Assembly (NCBI RefSeq): GCF_038419845.1
Contig: NZ_JBCAQT010000013.1
Coordinates: forward strand, 79,979 to 143,978
Direction: 5' to 3'
Origin: Marinimicrobium sp038419845
GTDB lineage: Bacteria; Pseudomonadota; Gammaproteobacteria; Pseudomonadales; Cellvibrionaceae
Length of the DNA stretch: 64,000 bases
In this document: positions 34,858 to 42,578 of the stretch, in pieces
Position numbering within the stretch: the first letter of the stretch is position 1
How the letters are laid out: each line of letters opens with the position of its first letter
Notes under the pieces: generated by a model
Told to the model about the DNA's origin: nothing
Databases searched by the model: none
The model's input: only the letters and a program-made list of their open reading frames with translations
Program-made: the position numbers and the translations under genes

Positions 34858-36246
34858 TTAGTCCCGGTCCAGCCCGAGCTTGTTGAGTCGGTACCGCAGT
34901 GAACGGAAACTGATGCCCAGGTTCTTGGCCGCCTGGGTTTTGTTCCACTTGGCCTCTTCCAGGGAATGGCAGAGGATGTCCTTCTCGATTTCTTCAAGGT
35001 AGGCATCGAGCGAAGGGTAATTGGCGCAGTTCGCCGGATGGTTGATGGCAGAGCCAGTGTTTCCGGCTGGCGTCTGATCTGCCGGGGTGTTCAGCGGTAC
35101 GGTGTCCGAAGGCAGGTGCAGGTCGGGGGCATCGAGTACTTCGGTTTCACACAGGGTGAACGCCCGTTCCAGTATGTTTTCCAGCTCGCGCACGTTGCCC
35201 GGGAAGGGGTACTCGCACAGGCTTTTCAGCGCGCTCTGGCTGAGTTGTGGTGTGGGCAGGTTCACCTCTTTGGCCAGTTTCTGCAGCGTGTGACGGGCGA
35301 GAATCGCGATGTCCTCTTTGCGTTCTCTCAGGGGCGGCACCCGCAACTGAATCACATTCAGGCGATAGAAAAGGTCCTGCCGGAAACGGCCCTGCTGCAC
35401 CTCCAGCTCCAGCGCCTTGTGCGTGGCGCAGAGGATGCGCACATCGGTTTTGATTTCCGCCTGGCCGCCCACCGGCCGAATGGCCTTCTCCTGAATCGCG
35501 CGCAACAATTTGACCTGCATATCCAGCGGCAGATCGGCCACCTCATCCAGAAACAGGGTCCCACCTTCGGCGCTTTGAAAGAGCCCGGCTTTGTCCTGAT
35601 GCGCGCCGGTAAAGCTGCCTTTCTTGTGACCAAAAAACTCACTCTCCATCAGCTCGCGCGGTATGGCGCCGCAGTTCACTGCGACAAAATCGCTTTTGGC
35701 GCGGGGGCCCAGTTTATGGATAGAGCGTGCCACCAGTTCCTTGCCGACGCCGGATTCTCCCGAGATATAAACCGGCGCCTGGGATCGGGCCAGTTTCTGG
35801 ATGCTGGTGGTCAGGTCCTGAATCGCCCGGGATTGGCCGACGATCAGACACTCTCCCGGCAGGGGGCTCGGGGGGAGCTCGCTGGATTGAATGGCGGTGG
35901 TCACCAGCTTGCGCAGGGCTGTCAGGTCGACGGGTTTGGATACAAAATCAAAGGCGCCCGCCTTCATCGATTCGATCGCGGCATCGATACTGCCGTGGGC
36001 CGTAATGACGGCCACCGGCAGGCGCGGGTAATATTGCTGAATGTGCTCGACCAGATCCAGGCCATTGCCATCGGGCAGACGCATGTCAGTCAGGCAGAGA
36101 TCGTAGTGATTGTCCGCCAGTAAGCGTTTGGCCTGAGCCAGGTTTTCCACGCTGTGGGTGTCAATGCGCATGCGTCCAAGCGTGATTTCCAGCAGCTCTC
36201 GGATGTCGGGTTCGTCGTCGATGACCAGGGCGCGTTTATTGTTCAT
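34858..36246 (-). CDS. pilR: Sigma-54-dependent response regulator PilR
   Basis: A 462-residue NtrC-type activator. The receiver domain (1-115) has acidic D10-D11, phospho-acceptor D54 (CLTDMRLPDG) and K104. The AAA+ domain has Walker A GESGVGKE (163-170), the sigma-54 contact loop GSFTGA (210-215) and GGTLFLDEVADLP. The C-terminal Fis helix-turn-helix is NKTQAAKNLGISFRSLRYRL. Neighbouring pilS and the adjacent pilin operon support the name. In Pseudomonas PilR activates the major pilin gene. I found no convincing sigma-54 promoter in front of the local pilin genes. Confidence 0.95.
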   Translation of the reverse strand: MNNKRALVIDDEPDIRELLEITLGRMRIDTHSVENLAQAKRLLADNHYDLCLTDMRLPDGNGLDLVEHIQQYYPRLPVAVITAHGSIDAAIESMKAGAFDFVSKPVDLTALRKLVTTAIQSSELPPSPLPGECLIVGQSRAIQDLTTSIQKLARSQAPVYISGESGVGKELVARSIHKLGPRAKSDFVAVNCGAIPRELMESEFFGHKKGSFTGAHQDKAGLFQSAEGGTLFLDEVADLPLDMQVKLLRAIQEKAIRPVGGQAEIKTDVRILCATHKALELEVQQGRFRQDLFYRLNVIQLRVPPLRERKEDIAILARHTLQKLAKEVNLPTPQLSQSALKSLCEYPFPGNVRELENILERAFTLCETEVLDAPDLHLPSDTVPLNTPADQTPAGNTGSAINHPANCANYPSLDAYLEEIEKDILCHSLEEAKWNKTQAAKNLGISFRSLRYRLNKLGLDRD

Positions 36247-36277
36247 GAGTCACTGTCAACTGAATTGTCTGGGTGCA

Positions 36278-37891
36278 TTATACGGCCCGCTCCGGATGGG
36301 CCAGCTGGATGTGGAAGCAGCTCAGCCCCTCGTCGGTGCGCTGGTAGTGTATTAGAGCCTGATTCGCTTCGCAAAGCTCCTTGCAGATGAACAGCCCGAG
36401 CCCGGACCCTGTATTCTCGGTCGTGTAGAAGGGCTCAAAGATATGTTTGCGCTGTTCGGTGTCAATGCCTCGGCCCCAATCCACTACGCGGATGTAAGGT
36501 TGCTGGGTGCGCGGCTCAATGCCGGCCTCCAGAAGGAGTTGGTTCTGCCCCGTCGCCTCGCGGCTGTAGCGCAGTCCATTGTCGCACAGGTTGGTGAGCA
36601 CTTGCTGGAGTTGGCCCGGATCAAACTTCCCGGTAATGTCTTTGTTTTTCAGCGACAGCTCTATTTCCGCCGAAGCGCCCGGCCCGGCGCCGTACTCTTC
36701 AACAAACTGCGGCAGCCATTCCTGCAGCAGCACGCGCTGCGGTTGTGAATTGCGACGCCGGGACAGCTGCAACACGTTCTCGATAATCTGATTCACCCGC
36801 TTGCTGTGGTTGTCGATAATACGCAGGAGTTTACGGTCGTCTTCCGAAATCTGCTCCGATTCGCCCAGTAGCTGACTGGCATGACTGATGGCGCCCAGTG
36901 GGTTGCGCACCTCGTGGGCAATACTGGCGGTCAGCCGGCCCAGGGACGCCAACTTCAGCTGTTGGGCCTGTTGGGTAATCAGCCGGTTGTCTTCCACAAA
37001 AATCAGGGTTTCGGCGTCTGATTCCGTGGCCAGCGGAGCGAAATTGATTTTGACCTCCCGGTTTGAGCCCTCATCCAGCTTGACGATCGGTGAGATCTGC
37101 TGGCCCTCCTGCCAGCGCTCGAATTGTTGACAGAGCAGGGGAATCTGCTCCAGCGGTGTCGAAGAGGCCTCAGACGGATGCATGCCCAACAGGTCGGCCG
37201 CCGAGCGGTTGAACAGCTCGATCTTCCGGTGTCGGTTGAGCACGACGATTCCTGTGCGCATGCGCTCGACGATCAGCTGTGCCAGCTTTTGCAGATGCGC
37301 GGCCTGCTCGGCCTGCTCGAGCGCCTCCTGGGTGCTGGTACGGATCTTCCGGCTCAGATACTGAAAGGTCAGGGCGGTGATGAACAGCAGAGCGCCCAGG
37401 GTGCCGGCCGAAAACAGCGTCTGGTTGTCGATTGATTGTAGCCAGAGTCGGGCCACGCTCTCGCCGATGACCGCGATGCTGGCCAGTGCCGCCAGCAGTA
37501 CGGCCAACTGCCCCGGCAACAGCATGCCGCCGGCGGCCACGACCACCAATTGCAGATACCCCAGACCACTCAAGGCCCCGCCGCTGGCGTACATCAGCAG
37601 CGCAATGGCGGCGACATCCACCACGAGCAATACGAATGACTGCTGGATGGAGGGCAGAAACTTGGCCCGCCAAAGCAGTCCGAGCGTGACAATATTCAGA
37701 GCCGTGTAAGTGATGGAAGTGGTGAGGAAAATGTCGGGGTGATCGTTGCCCAGAATGTTGGGCGCGATATCGCCCTGAAACATCAGCAACAGGAGGCTGC
37801 CCAACAGTGTCCGGTAGTAGGTGTAAACGCGCAGCAGATCATAGTTGTTGTAACTGGAGGCGCGGTTGATGACGGAGTCGGCTAGGGCCAT
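36278..37891 (-). CDS. pilS: Sensor histidine kinase PilS
   Basis: A 537-residue inner-membrane kinase with six N-terminal hydrophobic segments (about 20-190), a PAS domain (about 205-310: MRTGIVVLNRHRKIELFNRSAADLLGM), a HisKA box (SIAHEVRNPLGAISHASQLL) and an ATPase domain with N box (LTNLCDNGLRYS), DWGRGID and GSGLGLFICKE. It phosphorylates PilR. The pilS-pilR order with a 31-base gap is the usual operon. It is divergent from nadE. Confidence 0.95.
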   Translation of the reverse strand: MALADSVINRASSYNNYDLLRVYTYYRTLLGSLLLLMFQGDIAPNILGNDHPDIFLTTSITYTALNIVTLGLLWRAKFLPSIQQSFVLLVVDVAAIALLMYASGGALSGLGYLQLVVVAAGGMLLPGQLAVLLAALASIAVIGESVARLWLQSIDNQTLFSAGTLGALLFITALTFQYLSRKIRTSTQEALEQAEQAAHLQKLAQLIVERMRTGIVVLNRHRKIELFNRSAADLLGMHPSEASSTPLEQIPLLCQQFERWQEGQQISPIVKLDEGSNREVKINFAPLATESDAETLIFVEDNRLITQQAQQLKLASLGRLTASIAHEVRNPLGAISHASQLLGESEQISEDDRKLLRIIDNHSKRVNQIIENVLQLSRRRNSQPQRVLLQEWLPQFVEEYGAGPGASAEIELSLKNKDITGKFDPGQLQQVLTNLCDNGLRYSREATGQNQLLLEAGIEPRTQQPYIRVVDWGRGIDTEQRKHIFEPFYTTENTGSGLGLFICKELCEANQALIHYQRTDEGLSCFHIQLAHPERAV

Positions 37892-37986
37892 GAAATCGCT
37901 CGGGTTATGGGACTGATGGCTTTGCGTCGCGACGCCAATTGGCGGACAATGCAGGCTTTTCAGTTTATCAGGAAGCGGACACGATT

Positions 37987-39612
37987 ATGTCAAGTTTGAG
38001 TATCGCGCTGGCTCAAATCAACCCCCTGGTGGGAGATATCCCCGGCAACACCGAAAAGGTGATCCATTGGGCGCGTGAGGCGCAAGAGCGGGGGGGCGAT
38101 GTGATTGTGTTTCCCGAGCTTACCCTGTCCGGCTATCCGCCGGAAGATCTGCTGCTGCGCCCGAGTATGGCACTTCGGGTCGACCGGGCATTGGATCAGA
38201 TCAAGAACGCCGACCTGACGATTACTCTGGTGCTTGGTTATCCACGCGTGGTGGCCGGCCGGGTGTTCAATATGGCGGGGGTCATTGCCGGGGGCCAGTT
38301 GGTGTGCGAGTACGCCAAGCAGTGCCTGCCCAACTACCAGGTGTTCGATGAAATGCGCTACTTTGTGCCGGGCGACAGTGCCTGTGTTTTTGATCTCAAA
38401 GGCATCCCGACCTCGCTGACCGTGTGCGAAGACATCTGGCAGCCGGGCCCGGTGGATCAGGCGCGCGAGGCCGGCGCCCGGCTGATGCTCAACCTCAATG
38501 CCTCACCGTTTCACCGGGGCAAGCCCCTCGAGCGCGAACAGCTGCTGGCTGAACGGGCCCGTCAGGGCCATATGCCCATTGTTTACGTGAACCAGGTGGG
38601 CGGCCAGGATGAGCTGGTATTCGATGGTGGCTCGGTGGCGGTGAATGCCGCCGGGGAGCTGTGCCGCCGTCTGCCGGCCTGGGAAGAGTCGCTGGAGCTA
38701 CTGCAGACCAGCTGGCACGAGGGCCAGGTCCACATGGGCCATCAGGCTCTGGCACCGCAACAACAGGACCTGGACTCGGTGTATAACGCCCTGGTAACCG
38801 GCACCCGCGATTATGTGAACAAGAACCGCTTCAGAGGGGTGGTTCTGGGGCTGTCCGGGGGAATCGACTCGGCGTTGACGCTGGCCATCGCGGTGGATGC
38901 GCTGGGGCCCGAGCGGGTGACCGCGATCATGATGCCGTTTCGCTATACCTCCGAGATGAGCCAGACTGATGCGGCCGAGCAGGCCCGGCGGATGGGGGTG
39001 GCCTACCACTCTCTGAGTATCGAGCCCATGTACGAAGCGTTCATGAGCACATTGGAGCCGGTGTTTGCCGGCGCTGAGCGCGATACCACCGAGGAAAATC
39101 TGCAGGCCCGATGCCGGGGCGTGCTGTTGATGGCCTGGTCCAATAAAAAGGGCGACCTGGTGCTGACCACGGGTAACAAGAGCGAGCTGGCGGTAGGGTA
39201 CTCCACCCTCTATGGCGATATGGCCGGGGGCTTTGATGCCCTCAAAGACGTGCCCAAAATGCTGGTTTTTGCCCTGGCCCGTTACCGCAACACGTTGGGA
39301 GAGGTCATTCCTCCCGGGGTCATTACCCGCCCACCCTCGGCCGAGCTGGCGCCCGACCAGAAGGACGAAGACAGCCTGCCGCCCTATGAGGAGCTGGATC
39401 AGATCCTGGAGCGCTATGTGGAGCACGATCTGAGTGCCGAGGCGATCATCACCGAGGGCTTTGCCCGGCAGGACGTTGAGCGGGTGGTACGACTGGTGGA
39501 CCTGAACGAGTACAAACGCCGTCAGTCCCCCGTGGGGGTCCGGATCACTCAGCGCGGGTTTGGCCGCGACCGGCGCTACCCGATCACCTCGGGCTGGAAG
39601 CTGGGCGAATAG
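37987..39612 (+). CDS. nadE: Glutamine-dependent NAD+ synthetase
   Basis: A 541-residue two-domain enzyme converting deamido-NAD to NAD with glutamine as amide donor. The N-terminal nitrilase-type glutaminase shows the catalytic glutamate (FPELTLSGYPPEDLL), lysine (AKQCLPNYQVFDEMRYF) and cysteine (LTVCEDIWQPG). The C-terminal synthetase has the SGGIDS pyrophosphate loop and TGNKSELAVGYSTLYGDMAGG. The ATG at 37987 is chosen by homology; an upstream in-frame start is possible. A terminator hairpin follows the stop. Confidence 0.96.
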   Translation: MSSLSIALAQINPLVGDIPGNTEKVIHWAREAQERGGDVIVFPELTLSGYPPEDLLLRPSMALRVDRALDQIKNADLTITLVLGYPRVVAGRVFNMAGVIAGGQLVCEYAKQCLPNYQVFDEMRYFVPGDSACVFDLKGIPTSLTVCEDIWQPGPVDQAREAGARLMLNLNASPFHRGKPLEREQLLAERARQGHMPIVYVNQVGGQDELVFDGGSVAVNAAGELCRRLPAWEESLELLQTSWHEGQVHMGHQALAPQQQDLDSVYNALVTGTRDYVNKNRFRGVVLGLSGGIDSALTLAIAVDALGPERVTAIMMPFRYTSEMSQTDAAEQARRMGVAYHSLSIEPMYEAFMSTLEPVFAGAERDTTEENLQARCRGVLLMAWSNKKGDLVLTTGNKSELAVGYSTLYGDMAGGFDALKDVPKMLVFALARYRNTLGEVIPPGVITRPPSAELAPDQKDEDSLPPYEELDQILERYVEHDLSAEAIITEGFARQDVERVVRLVDLNEYKRRQSPVGVRITQRGFGRDRRYPITSGWKLGE

Positions 39613-39620
39613 GCGGGCAC

Positions 39621-39646
39621 AAAAAAGCCCGCGCTGGGCGGGCTTT
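39621..39646 (-). terminator. Rho-independent terminator between convergent nadE and bamD
   Basis: AAAGCCCGC (39624-39632) pairs with GCGGGCTTT (39638-39646) around a 5-nt loop. Read on the minus strand the stem is followed by T6, so it is strongest for bamD. On the plus strand it ends in only TTT, giving weaker termination for nadE. Confidence 0.88.
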
Positions 39647-39659
39647 CTCGGGTCGTCGA

Positions 39660-40571
39660 TCAGGCATCGCCCGGTCTGGGTGTGGGCGAATCCTGATACT
39701 CCGGATTGTACCGCTCCCGGCTGTCAAAGCCCGCGGGCTCGCTTTTGTCGAACAGGCCGAACGTCACCAGACTCAACCAGCTGCGGCCGCCGTCATCGGC
39801 GCGGTATTGAAAGTCAAAGCTGCCGTCGTCATTCAGCGCCGGGTGATCCGGGTAGTTGAGCTTGAGCACTTCCAGCATCTGATCCGACAACTCGGGCATG
39901 TCCAATAGATGATAACCCTGTACCATCACCGCCAGTGCGTCGGGCATGGCCGGGCTGCGGTGGTAATTCTCGAGCACATAGCGCCCGCGGTTGGTTGCCG
40001 CCAGATAGGCGCCGCGCTTGAAGTAGTAGTTGGCCACATGAATTTCATAGCGGGCCAGGAGGTTGCGCAGGTAGAGCATCCGGCGTTTGGCGTCGGGCGC
40101 GTAGATACTGTCCGGGTAGCGCGCGAGCAGCTGCGCGAAATGCGACAGGGATTCGCGGGCCGCCCCCGGGTCGCGCTGGGTCAGATCCGTCGGGATCACC
40201 CGCTCGAACATGCCCTTACCCTCGGTAAAAGAGCTGAGGCCCTTCATGTAATAGGCGTAGTCGGTGTTGCGGTGCTGAGGATGCAGGCGGATGAAGCGAT
40301 CCGCCGTCGCGGCGACCATTTCCGGCTGACCGGAGCGATAATAGGCGTAAATCAGCTCCAGTTGCGCCTGTTCGGCATAGGTGCCGAAGGGGAAATTCTC
40401 TTCCAGCGCCTGAAGGTTACTGATGGCCGTTTCCCACCGGCTCCGGTTCAGCTGCTCTTGCGCCGCCTCATAGAGGTCGGCCTCACTGGTATACTGATCA
40501 GCGGGGTCGGTAGTGGAACAGGCTGCCAGCGCAAAAAGGCCGCCGAATATCAACAGTTGCAGGGCTCGCAT
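39660..40571 (-). CDS. bamD: Outer membrane protein assembly factor BamD
   Basis: A 303-residue outer-membrane lipoprotein of the BAM complex, which inserts barrel proteins such as the TonB receptors here. Lipobox LAAC at the signal peptide end (FALAACSTTD). The body is TPR-like (LYEAAQEQLNRSRWETAISNLQALEENFPFGTYAEQAQLELIYAYYRSGQ, RLHPQHRNTDYAYYMKGL, FAQLLARYPDSIYAPDAKRRM). It has a longer C-terminal tail than E. coli BamD. Divergent from rluD, the usual arrangement. Confidence 0.96.
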   Translation of the reverse strand: MRALQLLIFGGLFALAACSTTDPADQYTSEADLYEAAQEQLNRSRWETAISNLQALEENFPFGTYAEQAQLELIYAYYRSGQPEMVAATADRFIRLHPQHRNTDYAYYMKGLSSFTEGKGMFERVIPTDLTQRDPGAARESLSHFAQLLARYPDSIYAPDAKRRMLYLRNLLARYEIHVANYYFKRGAYLAATNRGRYVLENYHRSPAMPDALAVMVQGYHLLDMPELSDQMLEVLKLNYPDHPALNDDGSFDFQYRADDGGRSWLSLVTFGLFDKSEPAGFDSRERYNPEYQDSPTPRPGDA

Positions 40572-40711
40572 AGGGTTAAAACTCGTTTACGATTCAAATG
40601 TCAGCCGGGCCTGTATCATTGCCGACCGCAGACAGCGGGCTATTAAAACACAGAGCGTGCGGATACCAAAGCGTCCGCAAGCTCGTCGACAAACAGAGGT
40701 GATCGCGCCCC

Positions 40712-41659
40712 ATGGCCGATAAATTACAACAGAATGCCCGTGTTCCCGCCGAAATGGGCGGTATGCGGTTCGACCAGGCTGCCTCCAGCTTGTTCCCCGA
40801 ATTTTCCCGTGCCCGGCTACAAACCTGGATCCGGGACGGCCAGTTGATGCTCAACGGCCGCATCGCCAAGCCCAAGGAGCGCCTGATCGGCGGAGAGGCA
40901 CTGGCACTCGAAGCCGAGCTGGAGCCCCAGGGCAACTGGCAGCCCGAGGCGATCGACCTGGATATCGTCTATGAAGACGAAGAGCTGCTGGTGATCAACA
41001 AGCCGGCCGGTCTGGTGGTGCACCCGGCGGCGGGGAACCAGACCGGTACCCTGCTCAATGCGTTGCTGCACCACAGCCCGGCCCTCGAATCGGTGCCCCG
41101 GGCCGGTATCGTCCACCGGCTGGATAAAGACACCACCGGCCTGATGGTGGTGGCCAAGACCCTTTCGGCCCACACCGATCTGGTGGACCAGTTGCAGGAG
41201 CGTGTCGTCAGCCGGGAATATGAAGCGGTGGCCATTGGCACCATGACCGGCGGCGGGACCGTCGATGCGCGCATTGGTCGCCACCCTCAGCAGCGCAAGC
41301 AGATGGCCGTGGTCGACACCGGCGGCAAGCGCGCCGTGACCCACTATCGTCTGGTGCAGCGGTTTGCGGCCCACACCCATATTCGGGTCAAGCTGGAAAC
41401 CGGTCGCACCCATCAGATTCGGGTGCATATGGCCCACGTGCGCCACCCGCTGGTCGGCGATGGCACTTATGGCGGACGTTTCAAGATTCCCAAGGGGGCC
41501 AGCGAAGAGCTGATCCAGGCACTGAAAAGCTTTCCCCGTCAGGCGCTGCATGCCGCGACCCTGGGGTTGGAACACCCGGCCACGGGTGATTACTGCGAGT
41601 GGACGGCCCCTTTGCCCGAGGATATGCTCGCGCTGTTGGCGGCACTGAAACAGGGCTGA
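40712..41659 (+). CDS. rluD: 23S rRNA pseudouridine synthase RluD
   Basis: A 315-residue enzyme forming pseudouridines in helix 69 of 23S rRNA (positions 1911, 1915, 1917 in E. coli). An N-terminal S4 domain (RFDQAASSLFPEFSRARLQTWI) precedes the catalytic domain with HRLDKDTTGLMVVAKT (catalytic aspartate) and GRTHQIRVHMAHVRHPLVGD. Start ATG 40712 is taken from homology. It leads pgeF and clpB in the standard order. Confidence 0.96.
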   Translation: MADKLQQNARVPAEMGGMRFDQAASSLFPEFSRARLQTWIRDGQLMLNGRIAKPKERLIGGEALALEAELEPQGNWQPEAIDLDIVYEDEELLVINKPAGLVVHPAAGNQTGTLLNALLHHSPALESVPRAGIVHRLDKDTTGLMVVAKTLSAHTDLVDQLQERVVSREYEAVAIGTMTGGGTVDARIGRHPQQRKQMAVVDTGGKRAVTHYRLVQRFAAHTHIRVKLETGRTHQIRVHMAHVRHPLVGDGTYGGRFKIPKGASEELIQALKSFPRQALHAATLGLEHPATGDYCEWTAPLPEDMLALLAALKQG

Positions 41660-41717
41660 TCAACGCCCGGCCCACACTTCGAAATAGAAGCATCAATTAG
41701 AAGGACGGAGAATACCT

Positions 41718-42479
41718 ATGCCGACCCCTGAGTTCATCGTTCCCGACTGGCCGGCCCCGGCGAGCGTCAAGGCCGCCATCAGCACCCGATCGGGCGGGGT
41801 GAGTGAAGGCGCTTATGCCTCCTTTAACCTCGCCCATCACGTGGGTGACAGTGAACCAGCGGTAGAGGACAACCGGCGGGCTCTGCAGAACACACTGAAG
41901 CTGCCCGGGCCGCCCCAGTGGCTGGAGCAGGTTCACGGCACCCAGGTGGTGGAAGCTCAGGCCGACGACTGGGTGCGCACGGCGGACGGCTGCGTGACCG
42001 ATCAGCCGGGCCTGGCCTGCTCGGTTCTGACCGCCGATTGCCTGCCGGTGCTGTTGTGCAACCGCCAGGGCACGCGCGTGGCGGCGGCCCACGCCGGTTG
42101 GCGGGGGCTGGCCAGTGGTGTGCTGGCCGCCGCCGTGGCCCGCTTCAATGAGCCCTCGGCCGACTTGATGGCCTATCTGGGGCCGGCTCTCTCCCAAGAG
42201 CATTTTGAAGTGGGAGTGGAGGTGTTGGAGGCGTTTTTCGAGGCGGCGCGCAATGCCGAGCATGCAGATCAGGTGGCGGCCTCTTTCTGCCCCTCCGAGC
42301 GACCGCTGCATTTTCGGGCCGATCTCTATGCGCTGGCGCGGGCCGAATTGCAGGCGTTGGGGCTGACCCGGGTCTACGGTGGCGATTACTGCACCTATCG
42401 TGACTCTGAGCGTTTTTACTCGTTCCGCCGCGATGGGACGACAGGCCGGATGGCGAGCTTGATCTGGATCAACTCCTAG
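41718..42479 (+). CDS. pgeF: Purine nucleoside phosphorylase / multicopper-oxidase-like PgeF (YfiH)
   Basis: A 253-residue protein of the YfiH/LACC1 family. Conserved: ISTRSGGVSEGAYASFNLAHHVGD, QVHGTQVV, VLTADCLPVLL, AAHAGWRGLASGVL and YGGDYCTYRD, containing the His, Cys and His metal ligands. Members were named polyphenol oxidases, act as purine nucleoside phosphorylases, and in E. coli edit peptidoglycan precursors. GAAGGACGGAG precedes the ATG. Its place between rluD and clpB is conserved. Confidence 0.94.
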   Translation: MPTPEFIVPDWPAPASVKAAISTRSGGVSEGAYASFNLAHHVGDSEPAVEDNRRALQNTLKLPGPPQWLEQVHGTQVVEAQADDWVRTADGCVTDQPGLACSVLTADCLPVLLCNRQGTRVAAAHAGWRGLASGVLAAAVARFNEPSADLMAYLGPALSQEHFEVGVEVLEAFFEAARNAEHADQVAASFCPSERPLHFRADLYALARAELQALGLTRVYGGDYCTYRDSERFYSFRRDGTTGRMASLIWINS

Positions 42480-42498
42480 CGCTTCGAAGAGCGCCTCC

Positions 42499-42527
42499 CT
42501 TGCTTTTTCACCACTGTGCCCCCATTT
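42499..42527 (+). promoter_or_regulatory. Sigma-32 (heat-shock) promoter of clpB
   Basis: CTTGCTT (42499-42505), 14 bases, then CCCCATTT (42520-42527) match the consensus CTTGAAA-N11-16-CCCCATnT well, especially in the -10. It lies about 50 bases upstream of the clpB ATG, a typical RpoH target. Confidence 0.82.
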
Positions 42528-42578
42528 CCTTAACCATAATGGGGTTATTAGTGATTGCGGAATAAGTGAGGCATATCC

